Source: Tyto alba
Lineage: Eukaryota > Chordata > Aves > Strigiformes > Tytonidae
DNA: 64,000 nt
Direction of reading: 5' to 3'
Assembly (NCBI RefSeq): GCF_018691265.1
Contig: NW_024881282.1
Coordinates: forward strand, 48,217,853 to 48,281,852
Part shown: in pieces, positions 49,001 through 61,000 of the stretch
Numbering within the stretch: the first letter of the stretch is position 1
Layout: the number at the start of each line of letters is the position of its first letter
Translations under genes and position numbers: made by a program
The notes under the pieces: model-generated
The model's database searches: none
What the model was told of the DNA's origin: nothing
The model's input: only the letters and a program-made list of their open reading frames with translations

Positions 49001-52000
49001 AACTAAGATTGACTTGCATCCTGTTGTATAGACCTAACAAAGATGACGTAGTTATAGATAGCAGATTATGCTGGTTTTGGTTGGGATAGAGTTAATTTTT
49101 TCCATAGTACCTTGCATGGGGCTATGTTTTGGATTTGTGTTGGAAAGTGTTGGTAATACAGAGATGTTTCCCTTACTGCTGAGCAGTGCTCACACAGCGT
49201 CAAAGCCTTTTCTGCTCCTCACTCCACCCCACTCACGAGCAGGCTGGGGGTATGCAAGAAGTTGGGAGGGAACACAGCTGGGACAGCTGACCCTCACTGA
49301 CCAAAGGGATATGCCATACCATGTGAAATCAACCTCACCATATAAAGCTGGGGGAGGAAGGAACAGTTGGGGGGGACATTTGGAGTTATGGCATTTGTCC
49401 TCCCAAGTAACCATTACACATGACGGAGCCCTGCTTTCCTGGAGACGCCTGCCGAGAGGAAGTGATGAATTAATTCCTTGTTTTGCTTCGCTTGCGCATG
49501 TGGCTTTTGCTTTATTTGTTAAACTGTCTTTATCTCAACCCATGAGTTTTCACACTGTTATCTCTCCAATCCTCTCCCCCCGCCCCCATCCCATAGGACA
49601 GGGAGTGAGCAAGCGGCTGTGTGGGGCTTAGTTGCCAGCTGGGGTTAAACCATGACACAGACATATGTTTTAACAAACCTGTCATCAAAAATTCTTTGTT
49701 ATTTGCCAGATAATTACCACAACCACATAACAAGTGGGGCATTTCAGAAAGGAAGCTCTGTTGCTGCCTTTTACCAAAGAGCTAAGGCAGAAAAGTAAGC
49801 CTTCAGCAGCAGGTCCATATTAGGAGGCTGTTCTCTTATGCTGTGTACCAGCAAGCATTTTATCTTTAATTTCTTGTTTAACTCTCAGTGACAGGTCAAT
49901 CTGATAATGTCCATGGAGGGGTGGGTGAACTTGTGCTGTTAGGACTCAGTACAAGCACTCCAAGAACCAGATTCCATCAGTAAGTGATGCAATGACCAAA
50001 AATTGCGCAAATTGCTCTCTACTCTATGTATTTCAAGCATGGACACGGTGGATCACAACTGGCAAGTTTTTCACTTGTTTCTGAAATAAAACAACTGTGG
50101 TTCTGAAAGAGAACAGCTGTGCATATGTAAAAATGACCAGACTTAGTCCTAGAGCACTAATACAAGATTGCAGAAAAAGCTTTTGGAGGGGTAGAAATAT
50201 AGAGGAGAAAGGGCTTCCTGCATGGAAAGGAGCTGTAGTGTAGCAACTATTATGCTGCTTAACACTACTTGCTGAAAGCAATATAGCTGATGAGGTAGGA
50301 ATCTAAATAGCAGCTAGAGATCGGAGCAGCATTTAGGCTTACCAGCACATTTAACAAGCGATGGTCAAACCAGTACTGTGATACAATATGACCTCTTCAA
50401 AAAGCATCAAGAGATTCTACTTAGAAGTGCATTAAATTGCACAGAAAGGGACCAGGAATTTGATTCTCTTTAAAACCATTACTGGTTATTTCACAAAACA
50501 CAGACCTTCATAGAAAGACCCATCATGCCCTCGTTCAGAATCCTGTTCTCCATAAAGAAAAGATCTCTTCCACATGGACTGTTGCCCACGGAAAGGGAAA
50601 CAGGCTTCTAAAGAGATAATGTTATTAAAAGCATATTGTAAAGAAGCTTTATCAGGAAGAGAGATATATGGCTGAAAACATTTCCTAATTCTGGAAAGAC
50701 GTGCTAGTTATTCACTAGAAGCAGAGATTTTGTAGGATACCTGTGGAATGAACCAAGTGCAGACCGACAGGTGGCTCATCAAGCAACGTAACACACAGAA
50801 CTGAACTTACCTTGTTCTTTCAAACAAGATAAGCTCTGTTTTGAGTACTCTAGTCCATCAAACAGAGTCAGTTCTGACAATCAAGAGGAAGAAGCATGAC
50901 TGGACTTAAAATTCTGTAATGTGCTGTAGGTTAGGTCTAGGAAATAATCACTTGGCTCAGTGTCTTACAGTGGAGAGAACGCTCCTCAGTGCCAACACAG
51001 GTAACAGCGCTTGGGAGCACTGCTCAGGGACCGCAGCACAAAGTAACCAAGGCTGCTGGTACCACACTGGCACCTCCCAACCTAGATGCCAATTACTCCC
51101 AGGCTGTAGCTCAGAAGAAGGCCCTATGTAGCTGGGGACAGGAGTTAACACATAAAATTGCAATTCTGAGAATAAAAAAAAAAAAAATACACTGTTGAGT
51201 AAGTGATAGTTCAGTTATGAGTATGAAATAGTTAAACTATAATTTTAGCTCCAGAGTATTTCTTACAACATGCTTTTACCCTACCAGCAACTTTGTAGTC
51301 ATTCATTATCTGTGACTGAGGTTAGTTATCTCACATATGACAAAGGGTGGGACCACATTATTCAACCATCCAACATCCCATATCCCTATCTTCACTTACT
51401 GCCTGCTGACACGTTTGCATATGCTAGGCCCTGATAGGCCTTTGGCATTTTAAGCAGCATAAGCACAGTGTCAAGCAGTCAAGTAGTATGAGCAATAATT
51501 TTGAATATTTTTAAGTCCTTCAAGTTCCTTTCAGTTTTTTTTCTTGCCTTTTTTTTTTAAAAAAAAAAAAAAAAACAAACATAATGATCCTCCCTAAACT
51601 CAAACTGTGCTAAAGATTCTGCTACTTGCTATCTGAACATATTTATATTGTATTCTTGCCGCAGGCTTGATTTTGACCCTACTGACACAAATAACATGAG
51701 CAAATTATGATACAGCCAGGTATTAGTCTCTCCAAATTCAGTAAGAGGCCTGGGTAAATAAAAAGCAACAGCTATCAGCCAATGATGCCTCTTGGCTGAG
51801 TAGTACTTGCTGGCATGAAAGGGGATTCACTTTTAACCAAGTCCAGAGGGCATCTGATCAAGAGTTCTTCCCCTACACTACACTCCAGAAGCTGGAGGAT
51901 TAGTCTCAGACTGGAAATTTTACCATTGGCTGTTGGAGCCAAGGAAGAGAGTGAAGCAGCAACACTGAAGTTGGGTTCCAGCTCTGCCTCAAAGAGACAA

Positions 52001-55000
52001 GAAGCAATAAGGAACAACTTCTTAATCTACCTGTCACTTCTCTACACAGTTATGAAAGCTGGCTTTCCTCTGACCATGCAGGTCCACAAAGGCATCAGGA
52101 TCAGAACTAACAAAGCACACGGCCTACACTGAGCTTTATTCTGACATTTATTTGGTTGTCATTTACCACACAGATAATACAATTAGGTTCAGAACAAGGG
52201 AAGCCTACTTTGGATATAAGAGGACCTGGTCTCTGTCAAGACAAAAAGGCAAAAAATAATTGCAAGTAGTATATAGGGTAAGTCCACATAAGCGAAAGCA
52301 GTTCAAGTTTCCAAACCCATATCGTGGCATCACAAAAGAGGTGGGGAAAAAAAAAAAAAAAAAAAAAAGGACTAAAGACCTCACATATACTTATTAAAGG
52401 AGAATAAAAAAAATAGAATCATGTATTTCTCATAGCTTCTACAGTAACCGTGTAGTTTTTGTAGTTGTAAGTAGTATATCAAGAGAACTATGAGCTTAAG
52501 GATTGTTATTACAATGCTATTGACATTACTGTATTTTAATCACACTATATCTTAAACATACAAATCAATACATAATTTTGAAGTTGAACCTTCCAAAGTG
52601 TTTCCAAAAGCTACTGTTAAAATTAATTCAAACTCATGGCATGGAAAAGATACCAAAATCATACTTGCTAACATTTGGAGGGTTTAATAATCATCCTTTT
52701 AATAACAACTCATGAGGAGAGCTCTTTCCAACACAGTAAGTTTTAAATTTTAAAGGAAGTTTTGTGTGTTTATGTATGTACACATGTAAAGATGCACGGC
52801 TTCTTTTGGACTGAAATATTGGATGTTCAGATAAATAGGACAAGTCTGTATATAAACACAAGGACAAAAACATTTATAGGGAGATTTCATAATCACAGTA
52901 GGACATTTTAAAGGCCATTTATACTTCATTAATGCTATGCTTTAAACAAGTTCACACTTGTATAACATCTGAAAGATTTTTCTAGTAACATAAAAACCAT
53001 GTACAATTATATATAATTTGCAAACAAAACACAAAACTTGTTCCTGATGAAAGAGCATTTCTCTCCAATCATTCTCTCTTACAAAATAGTGATTATACAT
53101 GAACAGCCTCTTCTTGTGCCTAGTTTACTCTCTATCATATACTAAATACTGTTTTACCAAACAGTATACTTGATGAAACGATAGTTTATTTTTCACATGT
53201 ATAGGCACAAATAAATTTTGCCGCAAATTTAGTACCTGTTTTACACAGACCAAACCCCCTGATTTCATAGTCATATTCTACTCTCACGGGATCATATCTA
53301 ACTTGCTATTGGAAAGAATAAGCAGAATACAGAAGTGTGAACATCATTAGTAAGACTGTAAAACAAGAGGAGTGCTTTGACTCTTCTATATAGCTTACAA
53401 AATACATCAAATTTGTGCTTCAGACACATATTTGTGAGTGAGTAAATTTACAAATTATAATGCAGTGTAGCAAAAAGGTGAACATGTTTTTAAGCACACA
53501 GAATGAAGGACAGGAGACGACGAGAACGGTAATGAATACACATGCTATATAAACACTTTACGGCTCTAGCAGTAATATAAGAGGCCAGCAAGAAGGTTTT
53601 GGTTTTTTGGGGGGTTTTTGTTTGGTTGGTTGGTTGGTTTTTTTGTTGTTTTTTTTTTTTTTTTTTTTTTTTGGGGGGGGGGGTGTTGTTTGTTTTTTTG
53701 TTTGTTTGGTTTGGTTTGTTTCTTTTGTTTGTTTGTTTGGGGTTTTTTTGTTGGATTTTTTTTTTTGTGTGTGTGGGTTTATTTACACACACATGCAATT
53801 AGTAACAGCAAGAAATAAAAGTTGTGGACTGAGGTATTAGGAAAAAAAAAGAGATGACCTATGACAACTCTTTGTCATTAGATTCTTTACCTGTGTATAA
53901 CCTGATGAACCTGTGAAGAATTCTAGAATATTTGCTATTATTGTTGTAATCCTTAATCAATAATCATCAACATGTAAAGATTAAATTAATTAGAAATAAA
54001 GAATGGTAAAAGAATAACTGCTAGAATCTCCATATGCTACACTAGACAGGTATGAATTAAAGCAAAAGTACTCAGACCACTGTTAGAGAAAATTAAGTTA
54101 GCAGGTGGAACATCAATACTGTAGTCTACGATAAAAGACATTGAATTATTTTTATACTTAGGCAAATATTTTGCATTTGCTGAATTATAGATATAGGTTT
54201 CAATTGTCCTATTCCAATTTTCAGTAGAATCTATTTAAATATGATGTTAGTTAAACATTACCTGTCCCTTTGCTATCAGGTAAGCAACAATCGAAGTATG
54301 TCCAAACTGAGCAGCCAAATGAATACAGCTACATCCTTCTCCATCAATTAGCGATGGATCTGCCCCATATTTCATCAGCTGTACAACCATGGATAAGTGA
54401 CCCTGTCTAAATGTAACAAAAAACAAACAACTGAATAACTATACACAGAAAAACTATTAAAATTTGAATACAACAAATACATTTAGCAGTTAGTTACACT
54501 GCCAGAGCTTCCACACTTTGATTCATACTTTGAAAATAGTAATTGTCATGACCTGATTTTGCAACCAAGTAAGCAAAGTCATTCATACAAGCAAATTCTG
54601 TGCAGCTAATGCACTCATCACATGCAATTCACTTAACTGTATTGTATAGCAAAAAGCCAGTCAAGAAAAAACCCCAAGTTACTAGGTTAGAAATCTTATT
54701 TTAAGCGCATCTTAAAAAAATCCACATGCATAATAGAACACTGCAAGGACAACGTCACACAAAATCATCCCAAGTGTCATCTGCACAAGTGTTGCTGAAC
54801 TTCAGAAGACTACAAAAATAAGATCCCCAAAGTAAAAGTAAATCAAGGTGACTACAGACTACTTTTACTTGACTCCTTTTTCGATCATAGCAATCATCTT
54901 CCTCTACATTAGAAAAGGAGAAGACAAAAACTGGACTATATGCTGAAAGCTCCTGTGGCTCAAACATACCACATTCACAGTGTGCCCAGTTATCAATGAC

Positions 55001-58000
55001 TGGATTCATTCATGTACCTTACTCACATAAAATACAGCAATTTCATAGATCTATCGGTAGCAGATTTCAAGTTAAGCAAAAACACAAAAACAGAAAATTC
55101 CAGACAATTTCTTCCCACCTTGTTGCCCAGTGAAGTGGTGTAGAATTCAAATCTCCTCCAAGCTGATCAACGATAGCACCTTTTGATATATAGTATCTGG
55201 AATAACAGAAATAGTAAACATTATTGATTGTCTTGGTTAAACATAAAGGACACACAGTAAGCATGTTTGATGTTATGCAAAATTGGCAGTTACAGACCAG
55301 AACCTTTCCTTTTCATATAACTTTCCTTTTTAGAAGTCATGCATATACATTCAATTTTTTGCCTTTTTGATGTGGGTGGACAGAGTAGGGATGCTTCCTA
55401 CTGTGTTTTAAACATGCTGCTATTTCCTAGTTTGGTTCTAAGGTAAAACAGAATAATTGCTATATATGTTAGTACAAACTGTGCTACCACCGAAGTATTT
55501 AATAAAATGGATTCTTCTAAAATATTTAGGGGTTGATGCATGAAGAATAATTCTGAATATTGGTAAAAGAATATGCTGCCAGAAGACTAGCATATTTAGA
55601 GAATTTTGACAAAGTGGCAAAATTATATACAGTTCAACTTGCAGTATGTACCACCACTAGAATGGCCCTGCTGAAGTAATTGTTCCAAGAGTTCCCATTT
55701 AAGTTACACTTTTAGCCAAGTACTAAGATTTTTACATGCTACTTAATTGTTATTAAAAGCATCTGAGTACTTAAAAAAACACTAAATGATGAGCTAGAGA
55801 TTATTTTTTACTCATGAACATTTACAAAAAGATGAGCTACCTGTAGGAACAGAAGAAGTTACTAATTTAACTGCAGCAATTCATATTCATAGTTATTTGT
55901 AGCGTTTCTGTGAACTCTTTTTCCCTGCTGTTTTATATGGCACACTGAACTGGCAATATTACTTTTCCTTCATGAAAGAAAATGCACACCTTACAAAGAA
56001 ATTAATGCTTTTAAAAAACTGGCCTTCCCAGAAGGCTTCTAGTTCTTCATTCACTACTGTATGAGCCAATGTATATAAAGAAGTTATTACTAACAGACCT
56101 CTGAAAAGTACTGTCTAGCTATAGGTTCCTAAGTGCTTGCACATTTTAAGTACCTGTGCCTGGAGACTTTTTGCTTTCAAAATATGTCAGGTATATACAA
56201 ATGCTGTTCTCCTGCCCATACAAATTGTCCTTCAAATCCTCAGCACTGAGTTTCTGGCACCTCAATTTCCTCTAAGTATTTCAAGACACGGCAAGAAGAA
56301 GGGCAACAAACAGAATAATTTGAAAAAAAGTTACACTAAGCAACTAGCTTCTTTTTCTTTAGTGCTTATTGTTTCAGAGAGTAAAACTTCAAAACCAGCC
56401 CAAAAGATACTTCAGAAACTGCAAAATGCATTAGCTATACATGTGCACACTAAAAACATCTAAAGGAAAAGTCCTTTTATACAGTTTCTTTAGAACCACC
56501 AGACACAATGGAGTACTTCAGCAGACTTGCCAAAGTCATACAAACTCTGGTTTGTATCACAAACAAGATCTGGTCTGATCGATGCAGCACAGTCCACTCC
56601 ACTGGTCTCCGACACCAAAGGAACAAAACAGCAACATCTCTCTACCGAAGTTAAGCTTTTGGATTTCTCAATGAGAACCACCACAGGTTTTGTGAAAGTC
56701 ATGGTCCCATGTAGGTGAAAAGACAAGGTGTATATAAGGTAAAGGGACAACGTAAGTTTGTAAAGCAAGGTATCAGCTACTGAAGAACAAATTTGAAAAA
56801 GACACTGAGAAGGTATTTAGTCCCCCTTGGGGAGACGTTCCCAAGGAAATCTTGTCTAGATAAAAGACAACACAGAGAAATTCACAGTCAAGCTTGGATC
56901 CATCTCGTTGATGTGACAGCCACTCATGGGGAGGTGAACATTAAACAGATTGTCTTCATTCAAACACTGGTCCCCGCAGAAACACAGAATATGTTCAGAT
57001 TCTACTGAACAGTAGCACTACTTACTGGTTAGTACATTCTATTTAGAAGGAAGAACTTGCAGTTTGACAACTGGGAAAAGATAAGGCAGCAATCTCCTGC
57101 CAGATGGCACATTGAAACATTTTGTTTCCTTAAGGGTGTTCTCAGACTAAGTTGAGATTTATCACTGCATTTCAGTTTTGGTACACATGAATAGTGCGAT
57201 TTTTCTGCAAAACCAGACTATGAACTTAATCTCCTTGTCTAGGTAGATCTTGCAGAAGAAATGTTGTGTTTGGCGAGAATGTCCCAGGAGAAAGGAATAA
57301 TTGGGCGATTCTACTCTGAGTCATGTAAGCCTCTATGCTAAAAAAAGCCAGGGGTGCCAGTCCTATTTGAGCAATCTACTTACATTCAAAGTAAACAGAT
57401 CTGGTAAGAGGTCACCTTAAGAAGAAAATACTTCCTCTGATCTCCACATTAGGATCACTAAGTCTTTCCCAGGCATTTCAAAACTGCCCCAGCTTGCATG
57501 CAGTGCTTGTGGAATCAAAGTGCACACGGTCACTGTTGCTAGGAGGAAAAGTAGAAGACAAATCCTTGTCTGGAGAAAGTTCAACACAGGGAATGGGGAA
57601 ACGCAGGCAGTAGGTAACCGTAGAGATATAAGGCCAGTTTTTATATTTTTACAAAACTGAGTTGAAGAGAGACCAATACATCACTGTCATGATGAAAAGA
57701 GAAGTATGATGTGCATGTCTGACACTTATTCCTGTTCCTATAGAAATAAGAAAAGGCTCTGTAGTTTTACTTCTAAAATATCAATGGGTTTCACTGTTAT
57801 CTATGCTGAATCTCAAGTCTCACAATACAGAGAATAAAAAAATACTAAAAATAAGAGAAGTCTAATTCTAAGCCTGCACTCTCCACTGACGATCTGCTAA
57901 GCTACTTCATTGGGAAGACCAATACTCAGGAAGCAAGGCACTAAGGACTGGTAGCATGAGAGCAGACCACCTACACTTAGGGTCTATCCCTGTGATACCA

Positions 58001-61000
58001 AGCTTACTAGCCCACATATTTAATGAAATTATCCACTGCACACATTGGGCACAAATTGCAAAGACATCGGGAAAGATGTGGTAGGATCTAACAAAAAGAA
58101 AACCAGATTAGTTTCAATCTAAGAAAATAAAATAAATTGGTGTCTCACAAAAGAGAGAGCACACTATATGCTGGGTGATACAAACTAAAATAAATCAAGA
58201 TCCCTAAAGACAGAGGAACTTGGAACATAACTACTGCAACAGGAGGAATGAATTTTATATAGTTACACACATTAGTAGTTACACGCAGTGTAGTAAACAG
58301 CAGGAAGAAAATGCAATGCAGTACATCACAGTGGTAGAGATGCATCAAGAAGGGACAAGAACTTCGACATATTGTTGAGGAAAAAAGAAGAAGTAGATTT
58401 AAGAACAATCAATTGTCAGGACTCATACTAAAATAACTGAGATATGGCTGGTACAATTAAAGTTATGGTGAATTAAAATTCTCACAGCAAGTTTCCATCA
58501 GTCAAATGTAGGTGGAGAGATCTTCCTAATATATAATAAAGACGTTAGTGGAAATCCAGATAGAAATTTAAGCACAGACTTCCATCTATCTGAATCTGAC
58601 ATTTTGATTTTGAACAACCTCAATATCTAATGTAATTGCTACAGCAGGAAGTTGTTCGCAACATGCTTGGAGGGGAAAAAAAGGTAAAATACACCATGAA
58701 ATACTTGCATGCTTAAGTACTTTCACAAATTTAGCTTCAAAAGAAGACTAATGGGAAATTTAAAATCTGGTCTGATTTTACTCTATGAATGACAAAGTTC
58801 CCAAACAAATTTTTTGGGGCAGGTTTTTTTTGTTTGTTTGATTTGAGGTGGGTTTTTTTTAAAGAAAAAGCTGTAGAATACATAAAATGCTAGTTAACTA
58901 AAGAATTATGTCATAATCAAGTATCACAGAGGTAGATTCACTTATCTGCAAAGTTAATAAAGAAACTATACATACGTTAATACAGAAACAGTATCCACAG
59001 TATAAGCCTATTTTTTTTCAAATGCCTCGTGACATACTGATGTTTTTAAATGATGATAATTGTCTCAATGGCATTCACTTTTCACACCTTATAAAGACAC
59101 ATCAAATAAGACAAAATCTCCGTAATACAAATGTCTTCCAACAACTCAAATAAGATGAACAATTCATTGCACATAATTCATTCTGCATTCAAGATGGATA
59201 AAAAAGTGAGCTCAAAATATAACAACTGCTTTTAGATGCTGTACTTTCCTTAAAGAAAAACAGCTAGCTACCTGAAAAATTTTATGCATTTCAGTTATTT
59301 CACAGCAAGTTGTAAGATGCTAGCCATAAAAACTCAAGACAGTCCAGAAGGAAAATGGAATGAAAAGGATAAAAACAATAGGGTCTAAAAATGTACTCCC
59401 ACAAAAAAAGGTTATTTGGGTAAACCAGAGTCCTGTATCACTTTCGAAAGAGGCTCTCTTTCAGCATGCCAGAAAGCTCATTGGTTATCTATCTTATAAT
59501 AAAAGGAATATGCCAAACGCAGAATTATGGCTTCTGTGATAAGCGTCTACCCACAATAAAAGCATAAAACCAGCTGTGCTATCTACTGTATATAATAATA
59601 AAAAAAAAATATCTTTCAAAAACACTGAATTATTTCACAGAATCATTTAGTTTGGAAGGGATCCTTGGAGATCATCTAGTCTAACCATCCCTGAGCACTG
59701 CACTCAGATCATGTCATCTAGGTCCACGTCCAGCTGGGTTTTGAGTATCTCCAAGGAGGGAGAGTTCACAGCTTCTCTGAGCAACCTGTGCCAGTGCTCA
59801 GTCATCCTCACAATAACATAAGTGTTTCAAGATGTTCAGATGGAATTTCATGTGTGTTTTAATTTGTGCTCTCTGCCTCTTATCTTGCCCCTAGGTACTA
59901 CTGAGAACTCTGGCTCTGCCTCCTTTACTCCTTCCCGTCAGGTATTTATACACACTGATAAGATTCCAGGTATTACATATTACCAGATATCGCAGGTACC
60001 CTTCTTGAGAATCTTATATACATTGACAAGATAAGCCTTCCCTTCTCTAGGCTAAAAAGTCCAAGCTCTTGCAGTCTGTCCTCATGTCAGATGTTCATCT
60101 TTGTGACCCTGCACTGGACTCACCCCAGTAAGTCCATATCTTTCTTGCAAAGGGAAACCCACAACTTCACACAGATGTCCAGCTTCAACAATTGCATGTA
60201 AAGGAAGGAACACCTCCTCAATGTGCTGGCAATGTTTTTCTTAATGAGGCCCAGTATACCACGGATGTTTTTTGCAGCAAGGTTGCATTGCTGGTTCACA
60301 GTCAGCTTCCTGTCCACCGGGACCCCAAAGTCCTCCTCATCAGGTTTAAATCCTTATCTATTTACTTATTTTTGGCTATTTAACTTTCTTTTAATAGAAC
60401 CACAGGAGGACACAGAAAAGTCCTCAGAAAACAAGATGAAATGTCAACCTGAGATCTTCCAGAAACTCAAGATCTGGTCTGATGAAGGTGCCGGTGATGG
60501 ACATACATGGGGATAACGTACTTAAAAATAAATGCAAAACATCTTCATTTATGTGTAAGTACACACGTTAATAAAAACTGTTTTGAAAAGTGGAATGATT
60601 GAAGATGTGCTGTTTATGTCAAATATTGTAGAAACCTGCGGATTCAATAATATTTTCTGTATTTAAATCTAATTGCATGTACTTAATTCATTGTTTTGTT
60701 ACTGATAGAGGAAAACCCACTCATGTTCTATATACATTCATGATTTGTAAAACAGCAAGTACTAAGAATTATCCCTTCAGGATTTAAGCTCTCTATGTTC
60801 TGAAAGATAAAAATAGGTTCTGAAACACAGGTCTCGGATATTATGCTCCAGAATTTATAAACTAAAAAGCAAAAAAATACCCCAAATCCCACAGCTCCCA
60901 CTATTAAAGATTTTGTTATTACTTGCAAGGAGAGGTGCTGCACCGTTACCTTTTGTAACAGCTGTGTTTTTAAAGAAGTTACTAAACTTCTTGAAATGCT

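Larger units (their letters stand above)
47183..54261 (-). other. ZDHHC17: ZDHHC17 intron (7.1 kb)
   Basis: GT-AG intron. It contains the best-preserved LTR (49069-49659), a T9/A17 tract near 51549, a 22-base A run at 52347-52368 and a striking G/T-rich tract at 53597-53775. The remainder, including moderately GC-rich sequence around 50900-51150 and 51780-52130, has no recognisable exon or family. Confidence 0.9.

Noticed and set aside
49068..49631. 187-codon ORF, the longest in the window
   Set aside because: It lies entirely within the LTR and reads its U3-R-U5 sequence; solo LTRs of this kind encode no protein and the frame is broken in the other two copies.
46379..49659. The two LTRs as ends of a single provirus
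   Set aside because: The interval contains a conserved host exon and no viral genes, and the two copies are very differently decayed.
51775..52132. Opposing 80- and 105-codon ORFs as a possible retrogene
   Set aside because: They overlap antisense, match no family I recognise and have no poly(A) tail or duplication nearby.
53490..53840. Several overlapping ORFs rich in F, G, V and W, or K, N, Q and P on the other strand
   Set aside because: They are pure translation of the G/T-only low-complexity tract.
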